Shown one piece after another: positions 27,337-35,878 of a DNA stretch of 64,000 nucleotides. Origin of the DNA: an uncultured Christensenellaceae bacterium (GTDB lineage Bacteria > Bacillota > Clostridia > Christensenellales > UBA3700). The stretch covers positions 1-64,000 of the forward strand of contig CALWRH010000003.1 of NCBI GenBank assembly GCA_944383895.1. The letters run 5' to 3'. A program made the translations under genes and the position numbers. Numbering within the stretch: position 1 is the stretch's first letter; each line of letters starts with the position of its first letter. The notes beneath the pieces were generated by a model. The model saw only the letters and a program-made list of their open reading frames with translations. It was not told where the DNA came from and ran no database searches.

Positions 27337-29790
27337 TTATTCCGTTTTATCGAGCCTTATCTGCGTTCTCAGTGTGTTTTTTGCTGCCTCCTGCATTTCT
27401 CCGAGAGTTATGCAACCTTCTTTGCCGATCGATCTTATCAGGTCTTTATATTTTTTATAACCTCTGTTCGAGTAGCTGATGGTGCCGGGCATAAGCACGT
27501 CTACGCGTGAGCGGATCCTGTATGCGTTGTCGTATATCTTATCGAATTCGGGACTAACACTCTTTCTCATCCACCAATCCGTGATGACCGTTCCGTCGAA
27601 CCCCCACTCGCCGCGGAGTACGGTTGAAACCGTGTCGTAATTGTAGTGACACCATACGCCGTTGAGCTTATTGTAGCTCGTCATTATGTTTATCGGATCG
27701 CTTTCTTTGACGCAGATCTCGAACCCTTTCAGATATATTTCTCTGAGTGCGCGTTCGGACACGCGGCTGTCGCATGTGTTGCGTCTGACTTCCTGATTGT
27801 TGCACGCGAAGTGCTTGGGGCAAGCAGCTTTGCCTTTGCTCTGTATTCCTTTAGTGAAAGCAGAGGCGAATTTGCCGCTGATAAGCGGGTCTTCGGAGTA
27901 ATATTCGAAGTTTCTTCCGCACAGAGGATTGCGGTGTATGTTCATGCCCGCGCCGAGAAGTACGTCCGTGTTGTAATGTATCATTTCTTCGCCGACTTTT
28001 TCATACAGCTTTTCTACGAGTTCGGTATCCCAGGTGCAGGCGAGTGCGGTGCCGCAAGGGAGCAGAGCGTTGTAATGACCTATTCTTATACCGGCAGGTC
28101 CGTCCGTAGTGATTATCGGGCGCACGCCTTTTTGTTCGAGAGATTTTATTATACCGCCGTATGCGCCCGCGTTGCCTGACACGCCTTGCGGCGCGTTCAT
28201 ACAGCCGTAACCTCTCGTGAGAGCCTGCAATTCTTCGTTGTCGAGCACGGCGATAAAATCGTCTATTGACAGTTTACCCGAGATAACGTCCCTGAAGTTT
28301 TCGCCGTTGTATTGTTTTTGAGGTACGGCTTTTGGCAGATTTTCGGTTATCCTCTCTGTAAGATCGTAATCCGAGCAGGGTACGTCTTCATATTCAAGCT
28401 CTGTATTGCCGTTCTTTTCTACGGCTTTATAGCGTTTGAATTTGTTTTGTACTTTGCATATCGGGCTGAGCGTTTGCAGAACTTTGTCTTCTTTAAGATT
28501 AAAACTGCCTGCCTTGTTTTGCGTTCTCACGCTGTCGCCGACGTAGAAGACGTATTCTCCTTTCTCGAGTACGTAAGAGTATCTGTTGCCCGTTGCGCCT
28601 CCGTCGTCGAAAGAAGAGTAGGAGTAGTCGTTAGCGGACAGCGTAAGGCTTTCGGTTTCTCCTTTTTTGATAGTGTCCGTTTTTGCAAATGCGACAAGCA
28701 CTTTCGAGGGCTTGCCGAGCTTGCCTTGCGGCGCGCTCGCGTAAAGCTGTACCGTTTCGCGTCCATCGCGGTTGCCCGTGTTTTTTACCGTTACGGTAAC
28801 GCTTATTCCGTCTTTCGTCTTTTCGAATTTATCGACATGTATATCGAAATCCGTATAAGACAGACCGAAACCGAACGGATAAAGGACCTTGTCTTTTGCA
28901 AAAGTTTCGAAATAGCGGTAGCCTACGAATATGTCTTCTTTATATTCGTTATAATCGAGCCCGCCGAAGTTCGCGCTCGACGGGTAGTCCTCGTATTTTA
29001 GGGCTATCGTATCGGTGAGTTTTCCTGACGGATTGACCGCGCCCGTAAGGATGTCGACTACGGCGTTGCCGCTTTCCATACCGCCTTGCCATGCGTAGAC
29101 TACGGCGGAAAGATTATCGCCGTATTTCTGCGTCCATGACGTGTCGATAACGTTGCCTGCGTCGATGACTGCCACGGTATTTTTGAAGTTTTTCGTTATA
29201 TTGTCGAGAAGGGCAGTTTCTTCGTCGGACAGATAATAACTGCCTTTAGTCAGAGTGTTTTCTCTGTCTTCTCCAGCGGCGCGTCCTATGATCACTATTG
29301 CAATGTCGCTTTGTTTTGCTGCGCTTTGTATCAGAGAAGTCGGGATCTCTGCCTCGGGGTAGCACATAGGCCAGTGCCCCCACCAGCCGTCGTTGGGTTC
29401 GTTTTCGGGATCCGAACGCCATTTCAGATAAAAATCTCTGACGTCGTTGTTGACGCAAACGTATCCGTATTTCTGCGCGCGCTGCATCGCCTCATCGAAA
29501 TTGACTTTGTAAGGCGCGTTGACGTTGCCGCCGCTGCCGTAACCGACGTAAAACCAATCAAGCTGACATCTGCCGAACACGGCGACTTTCGCATTATTTT
29601 CGAGAGGCAGCACCCCATCGTTCTTGAGAACGACGATACCGTCCGCACCTGCTTTGCGTATAAGTTCTCCTATGCCCGGAGTGACGTATCTTTCTCCGAC
29701 AGCCACGTTCTCGTCCTGCATGAGTCCGTTGCCCGTGAAACGGTCGCTTATCTTTTTGATGAGTTTTTCGATCTTTTTCCTGATGCTCAT
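27337..29790 (-). CDS. family GH3 glycosidase with permuted domain order
   Basis: An 817-residue glycosidase. Domains run in the reverse of the usual GH3 order: alpha/beta sandwich first (residues about 45-330: GIVVLKNDGVLPLE, AVFGRCQ, VVYAWQGGMESGNAVVDILTG, FGFGLSYTDF), then a fibronectin III-like domain, then the barrel (ITTDGPAGIR, NIHRNPLCGRNFEYYSEDP, CPKHFACNNQE, FDGTVITDWW). The nucleophile is probably Asp738. This permuted type is known for beta-glucosidases of Ruminococcus and Butyrivibrio. No signal peptide is present; hydrolysis of imported beta-glucosides or beta-GlcNAc-containing sugars is likely. A promoter (29848-29820) is well placed. Confidence 0.88.
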   Translation of the reverse strand: MSIRKKIEKLIKKISDRFTGNGLMQDENVAVGERYVTPGIGELIRKAGADGIVVLKNDGVLPLENNAKVAVFGRCQLDWFYVGYGSGGNVNAPYKVNFDEAMQRAQKYGYVCVNNDVRDFYLKWRSDPENEPNDGWWGHWPMCYPEAEIPTSLIQSAAKQSDIAIVIIGRAAGEDRENTLTKGSYYLSDEETALLDNITKNFKNTVAVIDAGNVIDTSWTQKYGDNLSAVVYAWQGGMESGNAVVDILTGAVNPSGKLTDTIALKYEDYPSSANFGGLDYNEYKEDIFVGYRYFETFAKDKVLYPFGFGLSYTDFDIHVDKFEKTKDGISVTVTVKNTGNRDGRETVQLYASAPQGKLGKPSKVLVAFAKTDTIKKGETESLTLSANDYSYSSFDDGGATGNRYSYVLEKGEYVFYVGDSVRTQNKAGSFNLKEDKVLQTLSPICKVQNKFKRYKAVEKNGNTELEYEDVPCSDYDLTERITENLPKAVPQKQYNGENFRDVISGKLSIDDFIAVLDNEELQALTRGYGCMNAPQGVSGNAGAYGGIIKSLEQKGVRPIITTDGPAGIRIGHYNALLPCGTALACTWDTELVEKLYEKVGEEMIHYNTDVLLGAGMNIHRNPLCGRNFEYYSEDPLISGKFASAFTKGIQSKGKAACPKHFACNNQEVRRNTCDSRVSERALREIYLKGFEICVKESDPINIMTSYNKLNGVWCHYNYDTVSTVLRGEWGFDGTVITDWWMRKSVSPEFDKIYDNAYRIRSRVDVLMPGTISYSNRGYKKYKDLIRSIGKEGCITLGEMQEAAKNTLRTQIRLDKTE

Positions 29791-29819
29791 AATTATCTCC
29801 GTATATTTAGGCTGATTTT

Positions 29820-29848
29820 ATAATACCAAAGCCATAAGTATTCGTCAA
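29820..29848 (-). promoter_or_regulatory. promoter of the GH3 gene
   Basis: Minus-strand TTGACG (29848-29843) and TATTAT (29825-29820) with a 17-base spacer. An imperfect inverted repeat (29844-29862 with 29894-29916, ends GTCAACA and CCGAGG) overlaps the -35 and could be an operator. Confidence 0.65.
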
Positions 29849-29941
29849 CAGCGTTTCCGAGGCTTACTTATAAATAAGAACGGCAAGACAAAACCTCGGA
29901 CGCGGTTCGTGTTGACGATTTGTTATGCCGTTTCCTTTACG

Positions 29942-30744
29942 TCAACAAGTCAATGGCAGGCGGACGGTAAACATGTTGAGTCCGTCGCAGGTCGAAACCG
30001 TGATTTTTCCTCCGAGTCTGTTGACGGTTTTTTTACGAGAGGGAGTCCGAGTCCCGTACCTTTTTCTGTCCCCGAACGGTCGGTAGTGTAGAAAGGCTCG
30101 AATATGATATCTTCTTTACCTTTCAGAGATTCGCCTTTGTTTGTTACGCTGAATAAAAGATAGTCGCTTTGTCTGCACAGCTTTATGGATATTTTACTGT
30201 CGGATTCAGAATATTTGACAGCGTTTGATATGATGTTTTGCCATATGAGGTAGCACAGGTCGCCGTTAGATCTGATACTTATCTTTTCGAGATCACCGAT
30301 TACGGCAAAAGGTATGTTTCTGAGTATGCCCCAGAGCAGAGAACCTTCATAAGAGAACCAGTCGTTCTGCGGGAAGGCGCATAGAGCGATACGCGCCGCG
30401 GTCATAACCAGAAGTCCCGCGCGGAAAGCGGTTTTGAGTTTTTTGTCGGGTTGCCATACGGATTCGAGAATAAAATACAATATTACATAAAACACTGTCA
30501 TTGTGACAGAAGTTATGAGTTTTCCGAGTCCGAGCGCGAAAGCATTGGCTTCAAGCCCCGTCGTAAGCAATGCGTAAACACGCGGGACGAGATGAAACGA
30601 GTCGCCTGACGATAATACAACCGCCATTACGCCGAACATTTTGGTGAATTTGCTTTTGCCTTTTACGATGAGATAGATACCGATCGTCATAGCGAAGATC
30701 AGATATGCTGCATCGAAGATCAATTCCATGATACCTTGAACCAT
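29942..30744 (-). pseudogene. chimeric, frameshifted sensor histidine kinase
   Basis: The first 155 residues are five or six membrane helices (with the motif SSGDSFHLVPR) and end in LLWGILRNIPFAVIG. Directly after this the protein turns into the ATP-binding half of a histidine kinase: N-box NIISNAVKYS and G-box KGTGLGLPLVKK. There is no dimerisation domain and no phospho-accepting histidine, so a membrane protein and a kinase seem to have been joined by a deletion. A second defect follows: seven A (30034-30028, minus strand) shift the frame, and eight would give KKTVNRLGGKITVST to a stop at 29942. As it stands the frame ends at 29950. Kinase activity is not expected. AGGAG precedes the ATG. 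Confidence 0.65.
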
Positions 30745-30900
30745 TTTTGTTTTGCTCCTTTTTGTTTTTTCGGATTTATCGTACAGAGCGTTTGTTAACT
30801 TTTGATTAAGTTTTTACGTTTTTGTAAAATTTATAAAATGTGATAAATGAAGGATTCGGGAGTTACGTTAAAGCGGCACTGAAGAGTATAAAACATAGAA

Positions 30901-30958
30901 GGAGTATTCGCTCAACTATTTATTGCGTAGGTTGAAGATTATTGCAAGCCGCGAAAGC
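30901..30958. repeat. intergenic repeat, copy 1 (partial)
   Basis: First 58 bases of the repeat unit, starting GGAGTATTCGCTCAAC and ending CCGCGAAAGC. A further fragment GCAAGCCGCGAAAGC is seen at about 31023-31037. The 156 bases before it (30745-30900) hold no gene I can support. Confidence 0.75.
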
Positions 30959-31084
30959 AACCGCCTGCGATGGAATAGCGAGCGTTTCGCTGATGAGCTT
31001 GTTGCGGAAATAAAAAGTTTTTGCAAGCCGCGAAAGCACTAAAAGTGCCCATGATTTCGGTGCTCCTCATGGTGCCCTAAAAAA

Positions 31085-31237
31085 GAGGACGTACCGTGAG
31101 GAGTATTCGCTCAACTATTTATTGCGTAGGTTGAAGGTTATTGCAAACCGCGAAAGCGGCATAAATGCCGCCGAATCCCTGTGTACGTTCCGCTTAACAC
31201 GGGGGATTCAAGAACTCCCGGTGAGCAGACAAAAAAA
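31085..31237. repeat. intergenic repeat, copy 2 (full)
   Basis: Full unit of about 150 bases from GAGGACGTACCGTGAGGAG to GAGCAGACAAAAAA, with an internal hairpin CGGCATAAATGCCG. It is almost identical to copy 4. Confidence 0.85.
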
Positions 31238-31250
31238 CACGTTAAATAGG

Positions 31251-31402
31251 ACGCACCAACGGAGTATTCGCTTAGATAGATGTTGCGCAAATTGAGAATT
31301 ACTGCAAGCCGCGAAAGCGGCGTAAACGCCGCCGAATCCCTGTGTACGCTCCGCTTAACACAAGGGTTTCTTAGACTCCTATTGTGCGTCATCAGACAGA
31401 GG
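31251..31402. repeat. intergenic repeat, copy 3 (diverged)
   Basis: Same order of blocks as copies 2 and 4 (GGAGTATTCGCTTAGAT, CCGCGAAAGCGGCG, GAATCCCTGTGTACGCTCCG) with many substitutions. Confidence 0.75.
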
Positions 31403-31442
31403 ACGCACGTTTTTAATAATCTTTATTGGAGGAGTTCGTAAG

Positions 31443-31511
31443 GAGCACCGAAGGTGCGACGGAATAGCGAGCAAAGCGAGCGTCATGATTTCGGTGCTCC
31501 TCATGGTGCCC
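31443..31511. repeat. hairpin repeat of a second type
   Basis: Arms GGAGCACCGAA and TTCGGTGCTCC enclose a smaller GCGAGC-rich stem. The right part (ATTTCGGTGCTCCTCATGG) recurs at about 31052-31072, each time just before a copy of the first repeat type. Confidence 0.6.
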
Positions 31512-31518
31512 TAAAAAA

Positions 31519-31670
31519 GAGGACGCACCGTGAGGAGTATTCGCTCAACTATTTATTGCGTAGGTTGAAGGTTATTGCAAACCGCGAAAGCGGCATAAAT
31601 GCCGCCGAATCCCTGTGTACGCTCCGCTTAACACGGGGGATTCAAGAACTCCCGGTGAGCAGACAAAAAA
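31519..31670. repeat. intergenic repeat, copy 4 (full, next to tRNA-Arg)
   Basis: Full unit from GAGGACGCACCGTGAGGAG to GAGCAGACAAAAAA; its end touches the tRNA-Arg terminator. The opening GCACCGTGAGGAGT resembles GCACCATGAGGAGT of the tRNA 3' half 170 bases further on. Confidence 0.85.
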
Positions 31671-31671
31671 A

Positions 31672-31700
31672 GACACGCAAAAAACTTGCGTGCCTTTTTT
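31672..31700 (-). terminator. terminator of tRNA-Arg
   Basis: Stem of nine pairs (31672-31680 with 31686-31694), with T or A runs on both sides, two bases after the tRNA 3' end on the minus strand. Confidence 0.7.
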
Positions 31701-31702
31701 GT

Positions 31703-31779
<77 letters not shown>

Positions 31780-31810
31780 AAATGCTCGGATCTTATCCGA
31801 TTGCTTAATT

Positions 31811-31839
31811 ATTATAGTTTGATTATTTGATTTTGTCAA
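31811..31839 (-). promoter_or_regulatory. promoter of tRNA-Arg
   Basis: Perfect consensus on the minus strand: TTGACA (31839-31834), 17 bases, TATAAT (31816-31811). Confidence 0.85.
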
Positions 31840-31862
31840 ATATTTTTGAGAATAAATTATCT

Positions 31863-31892
31863 TTGACGGCACCGTGAGGGTAATGGTATAAT
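31863..31892 (+). promoter_or_regulatory. promoter of trmN-like gene, probably leaderless
   Basis: TTGACG (31863-31868), 18 bases, TATAAT (31887-31892). Only six bases separate the -10 box from the ATG at 31899, so transcription should begin at or within a base or two of the start codon, and no ribosome-binding site exists. Confidence 0.7.
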
Positions 31893-31898
31893 ATCCGT

Positions 31899-32639
31899 AT
31901 GCAACAGCAGAATAATACGCCTGAACTCAGGCTGGACGATCTTCAATACAAAGGGCTGTCGCTCTATCAATATCCGTCGCTTTATTGTTTTACGTCGGAT
32001 GCCGTTTTGCTTGCCAATATCGCTAAGGTGAAGAAAGGCGACGTAGCGGTAGATTTCGGGACGGGTAGCGGAGTCATAGCCGTGCTCATCGCCGCGAAGA
32101 CAGAGGCGGCTAAGGTGTACGCGCTCGAAAAACAGAAGATAATGTGCGACTTAGCGAGGAAAAACGCCGAACACAATAATTTGTCGGACAGGATAGAAGT
32201 GGTCGAAGGCGATATAGCGCAAGCCGATAAGCTGATCGGCAAAGAGAGCGTGAACGTCGTCGTGTGCAATCCTCCTTATTTCAAAAAAGGCAGCGGAGCA
32301 GAAAGAGAAAGAGAAGAAATAGCTCTGTCCCGTCACGAAAGCAGTTGCGATCTGAAAGGCATTATAGAGAGCGCGGCAAAGATACTCAAGTACGGCGGCG
32401 CGTTTTATATGGTTCATAAAGTGGAACGCATGGCGGAGGCGATAGGATATATGCAGGCGGCTTCGCTCGAGGTAAAAAACGTCACGCTCGTTTACCCGAA
32501 GAAAGACAAGGCGGCAGACGTGTTCATCTCCGAGGCGCGCAAAAAAGGATCGAGCGGTATGAAACTGAATTCGCTTGTGGTTTATAACGATGACGGCACT
32601 ATGACCGACGCGGCGAAAAAGCTGTATTCAAAGGAGTAA
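31899..32639 (+). CDS. tRNA1(Val) adenine-N6-methyltransferase-like protein (TrmN6/YfiC family)
   Basis: A 246-residue class I SAM-dependent methyltransferase. The N-terminal ELRLDDLQYKGLSLYQYPSLY opening is typical of the YfiC/TrmN6 family; SAM motif I is VDFGTGSGVIA and the target-amino motif is NPPYF. The E. coli member methylates A37 of tRNA-Val. The start at ATG 31899 fits the family's usual N-terminus even though it is only six bases after a -10 box. One base separates the stop from rsmI, a pairing common in Bacillota (yabB-rsmI). The yazA nuclease gene usually between them is absent. Confidence 0.85.
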   Translation: MQQQNNTPELRLDDLQYKGLSLYQYPSLYCFTSDAVLLANIAKVKKGDVAVDFGTGSGVIAVLIAAKTEAAKVYALEKQKIMCDLARKNAEHNNLSDRIEVVEGDIAQADKLIGKESVNVVVCNPPYFKKGSGAEREREEIALSRHESSCDLKGIIESAAKILKYGGAFYMVHKVERMAEAIGYMQAASLEVKNVTLVYPKKDKAADVFISEARKKGSSGMKLNSLVVYNDDGTMTDAAKKLYSKE

Positions 32640-32640
32640 A

Positions 32641-33450
32641 ATGGAAAAAGGCAAACTGTATATAGTGGGCACGCCGATAGGCAACCTTAAAGACATAACG
32701 CTGAGAGCGCTCGAAACGCTCAGGTCCGTCGACCTGATAGCGTGCGAGGATACGCGTCATACTCTCGGACTGCTCACGCATTACGAAATAAAGAAACCGC
32801 TTATAAGCTATTATAAGCCGAAAGAACGCGAGGGCACAGAAAAGATACTTTACAATCTGTCGCAGGGCAGGGACGTCGCGCTCGTGACGGACGCAGGCAT
32901 GCCGTGTATATCGGACCCCGGCAGCATACTCGTGAAAGAGGCGAGAGAGCAGGGCTATCAAGTGGTTTCCGTGCCAGGTCCGACAGCAGTCGCGACGGCA
33001 ATGGCACTTAGCGGAATTGTCAAGCCCGTGTTTGTTTTCATAGGCTTTATGCCGCAAAAAAACAAGGAGAAAAAGCAGCTTCTTGAGCAGTACGTCAACG
33101 TAGACGCATCGCTCGTGTTCTATTGCTCCCCGCACGATCTCAACGACGATCTCGAATATCTGCACGGCGTTTTCGGCGCACGCAGAGTCAGCGTGATAAG
33201 AGAGCTGACAAAGCTTTACGAGAGCGTGCAGGAGGACGTGCTCGGGGAGATAGGAGAAGTCGTGCCGAAAGGTGAATACGTCGTCATAGTTCACGCGCCT
33301 GAACAGATAGAGATCAGTAAACCCGAAGGGAGCATAGAAGAACAGGTCGGCGCGCTCATTGCAGCGGGAGTCAGCAAAAAAGACGCGATAAAACAGGTAG
33401 CCAAAGCAAACGGCGTGCCTAAAGATATTGTATACAAAAAATTTATATGA
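32641..33450 (+). CDS. rsmI: 16S rRNA (cytidine-1402-2'-O)-methyltransferase
   Basis: A 269-residue tetrapyrrole-methylase-fold protein with the RsmI signatures YIVGTPIGNLKDITLRALE at the N-terminus, ACEDTRHT, TDAGMPCISDPG and VPGPTAVATAMALSG. It adds the 2'-O-methyl group to C1402 in the ribosomal P site. The C-terminal KKDAIKQVAKANGVPKDIVY is the small RsmI tail domain. It is coupled with the upstream methyltransferase and its TGA overlaps the ribosome-binding site of the following ABC gene. Confidence 0.93.
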   Translation: MEKGKLYIVGTPIGNLKDITLRALETLRSVDLIACEDTRHTLGLLTHYEIKKPLISYYKPKEREGTEKILYNLSQGRDVALVTDAGMPCISDPGSILVKEAREQGYQVVSVPGPTAVATAMALSGIVKPVFVFIGFMPQKNKEKKQLLEQYVNVDASLVFYCSPHDLNDDLEYLHGVFGARRVSVIRELTKLYESVQEDVLGEIGEVVPKGEYVVIVHAPEQIEISKPEGSIEEQVGALIAAGVSKKDAIKQVAKANGVPKDIVYKKFI

Positions 33451-33460
33451 GGACGATTTC

Positions 33461-34378
33461 ATGCCTAAAGCGATAGAGATAACAGGTCTTAAAAAATATT
33501 TCGGAGAAGTAAAAGCCGTTGACGATATTTCTTTTGAAGTCGAAAGAGGCAGCCTATTTGCTTTTCTCGGGCTCAACGGCGCGGGAAAGAGCACTACGAT
33601 AAACATTATATGCACTCTTCTCAAAAAAGACGGCGGCAAGGTATCCGTGGCAGGTATCGACATAGATAAAGATCCTGTGGCGATCAGAAAAAAGACAGGG
33701 GTCGTGTTTCAAGGCTCTATACTTGACGAAAAACTTTCCGTAAAGGACAACCTGTCGGTAAGGGCGAGTTTTTACGGCTTGTACGGAGAAAAATGGAACA
33801 AAAGGCTTGCAGAACTCGACGACCTTCTCGGTATAAGAGAAATGCTCAAAAGACCTTACGGCAAACTGTCTGGAGGGCAGAGGCGCAGAGTCGACGTTGC
33901 GAGAGGGCTTATAAATTCTCCCGAGATACTCATACTCGACGAGCCGACCACGGGACTCGATCCGCAGACGAGAAAGACTGTATGGCAAGTCATAGAACGA
34001 CTCAGACAAGATACGGGCATGACTGTATTTCTGACTACGCATTATATGGAAGAGGCGAGGGGTGCGGACGATGTAGTCATACTCGATTCGGGCAGGATCG
34101 CGGCAAAAGGCTCTCCCGTAGAACTCAAGAACAAATATTCAAAAGACAGACTTATAGTCTACCGCGCCAAAAGCGAAGAGGCTGACCGCGCCTTTGAAAA
34201 ACTCGATTATGTATACGACAACAACTCCTACGAAATAACCGTCGGCGGAGGAGAAGACGTAAAACGCATACTCGCCTTAAACGGCGGACTGATCGAGGAT
34301 TTCGAAGTGATAAAAGGCGATATGGACGACGTTTTCCTTAACGTTACAGGCAAAAAACTGACGGGAGGAGAGCAATGA
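33461..34378 (+). CDS. ABC transporter ATP-binding protein (DrrA/CcmA type)
   Basis: A 305-residue ATPase from ATG 33461, preceded by AGGA at seven bases; a TTG 33 bases upstream lies inside rsmI and has no site. Walker A is GLNGAGKST, the signature LSGGQRRR, Walker B LILDEPTTGLDPQT and the switch H is in TTHYMEEA. The C-terminal 80 residues are the extension usual in drug/lipid exporters of the ABC-2 class. It overlaps its permease by four bases. Export of a drug, lipid or polysaccharide is likely; the cargo is unknown. Confidence 0.88.
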   Translation: MPKAIEITGLKKYFGEVKAVDDISFEVERGSLFAFLGLNGAGKSTTINIICTLLKKDGGKVSVAGIDIDKDPVAIRKKTGVVFQGSILDEKLSVKDNLSVRASFYGLYGEKWNKRLAELDDLLGIREMLKRPYGKLSGGQRRRVDVARGLINSPEILILDEPTTGLDPQTRKTVWQVIERLRQDTGMTVFLTTHYMEEARGADDVVILDSGRIAAKGSPVELKNKYSKDRLIVYRAKSEEADRAFEKLDYVYDNNSYEITVGGGEDVKRILALNGGLIEDFEVIKGDMDDVFLNVTGKKLTGGEQ

Positions 34379-35310
34379 AAGCAGATAAATTCAAAGACGG
34401 AGCGGTAACTCTTTCAAAACTCGTGGAAAGAAGTCTGAAGATTTTTCTCAAAGACAAAGTCGGCGTGTTTTTCTCTCTGCTTGCGCCGCTTATCGTACTC
34501 GTGCTTTACGTCCTTTTTCTGGGTGATCTTCAGATGGACGGAATAAAGTCGGCGTTCGAAGGCGCGCCGATAGACGAGAAACTGCTCAGGAATTTCGTCG
34601 ATTCATGGATGCTTGCGGGCGTGGTTTCCGTGGCTTGCATTACCGTGTCGTTTTCGGCGCAGGGCATAATGATACAGGATAAGGAAAAGGGCGTGCTTTC
34701 CGACATGCTTGCGTCGCCCGTTTCGCGCGGACTGATAGAAACGGGCTATCTCATATCCAATTTCGTCGTTACGCTTTGCATTTCGCTTATAGTCCTTGCC
34801 GTTGCGTTTATATATCTTGCGATTACGGGCTGGACGCAGAGTTTTGCCGACGTGATATGGCTCATCGCGCTTACGGTGATGTCCGTTCTGTCTTCGAGCA
34901 TACTTTCCACGCTGATATGTTCGGCGTTGAAGACGAGCTCCCAGCACAGCGCTTTTGTCGGTATCATGAGCGCGGTTATCGGTTTTCTCGTCGGAGCTTA
35001 TATGCCGCTTTCTGCATTTCCGAAAGGAGTGCAGTACGTCACTTTGTTCGTCCCCGGCACATATTCGGCGTCGCTTTACCGCAACCTTTTCATGAGCGGC
35101 GCGCTTGAGAAGATAGACAAGGCTTTACCCGGTGCGGGAGAGGGACTCAAGGATTCTTTTTCTATGGAACTCGACTTTTTCGGCAAGACGATAGGAGCGG
35201 ATGTACAGGCGGTCATATTCGCTGTATTTATCGCTGCTACGTTTGCCGTATTGCTCGGACTTTCGGTTGCCCGCGCGATAGCGAGGAAGAAGAAAAACGC
35301 AAAAAACTGA
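34375..35310 (+). CDS. ABC-2 type transporter permease
   Basis: A 311-residue membrane protein. Hydrophobic segments near residues 30-52, 78-100, 120-150, 158-185, 190-212 and 275-300 give the six helices of ABC-2 permeases, with a larger outside loop between the first two. The QGIMIQDKEKGVLSDMLASPVSRG stretch is the usual cytoplasmic coupling region of this family. ATGA overlap with the ATPase gene shows that both form one transporter. A strong terminator follows. Confidence 0.85.
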   Translation: MKADKFKDGAVTLSKLVERSLKIFLKDKVGVFFSLLAPLIVLVLYVLFLGDLQMDGIKSAFEGAPIDEKLLRNFVDSWMLAGVVSVACITVSFSAQGIMIQDKEKGVLSDMLASPVSRGLIETGYLISNFVVTLCISLIVLAVAFIYLAITGWTQSFADVIWLIALTVMSVLSSSILSTLICSALKTSSQHSAFVGIMSAVIGFLVGAYMPLSAFPKGVQYVTLFVPGTYSASLYRNLFMSGALEKIDKALPGAGEGLKDSFSMELDFFGKTIGADVQAVIFAVFIAATFAVLLGLSVARAIARKKKNAKN

Positions 35311-35334
35311 ATATATTTATTCGCAATGTATAGA

Positions 35335-35365
35335 ACCGCGGAGAGATAAAAGCTCCGCGGTTTTT
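35335..35365. terminator. bidirectional terminator between converging genes
   Basis: Perfect 9-bp GC-rich stem ACCGCGGAG (35335-35343 with 35353-35361) followed by TTTT. The spmB gene converges from the right and stops seven bases away. Confidence 0.85.
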
Positions 35366-35371
35366 ATATCG

Positions 35372-35878
35372 TCAGATAAACCTGCACAAAAGGCAAGCGA
35401 ATATCGCGCCGAGATAACACGAAAACAGAGATACGGGGATAGCGTATCTGAGTTTCTTTACTTTGGTGGTCGAGAAATAGACGGTAGCAATATAGAATAC
35501 CGTTTCGCTCGCTCCGACGATGACCGATCCGCAACGTGCGATATAACTGTCTGCGCCGTAGGTCTTGTAGATGTTTTCGAGTATCGCTATCGAACCGTTG
35601 CCCGAAAGAGGACGTATCACGACGAGTTCGCAAAGCTCCGTAGGTATGCCGAAGAAGTTGAATACGGGCGCGAGAAAACGGCTTGCGTATGCATTGAGTC
35701 CGCTGAGAGAAAAGAGCTCTACCGCGATAAGCACCGCGCAGATATACGGGAATATCGACAGTATGAGCTGTACGCTCTGGCGACTGCCTTCCACAAAGCT
35801 GTCGTACACTCCGACCTTTTTGACGTATCCGATTATCAATACTATGATAATGAACACGGGCAGGATAAATTGACTCAC
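35372..35878 (-). CDS. spmB: spore maturation protein B
   Basis: A 168-residue membrane protein of the nucleoside-recognition (Gate) family. The start is taken as GTG 35878, which overlaps the spmA stop in GTGA and has AGAGGAG about ten bases upstream; an upstream extension in this frame only repeats spmA sequence out of frame. SpmB-type motifs are FPYICAVLIAVELF, RPLSGNGSIAILENIY and GASETVFYIATVYF. In Bacillus SpmA and SpmB together are needed for spore core dehydration. In gut Clostridia the pair also persists in lineages not seen to sporulate, so its presence does not prove spore formation. Confidence 0.85.
   Translation of the reverse strand: MSQFILPVFIIIVLIIGYVKKVGVYDSFVEGSRQSVQLILSIFPYICAVLIAVELFSLSGLNAYASRFLAPVFNFFGIPTELCELVVIRPLSGNGSIAILENIYKTYGADSYIARCGSVIVGASETVFYIATVYFSTTKVKKLRYAIPVSLFSCYLGAIFACLLCRFI

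Noticed and set aside
30901..31670. Possible CRISPR array
   Set aside because: Units are about 150 bases, imperfect and without regular unique spacers; no cas genes are near.
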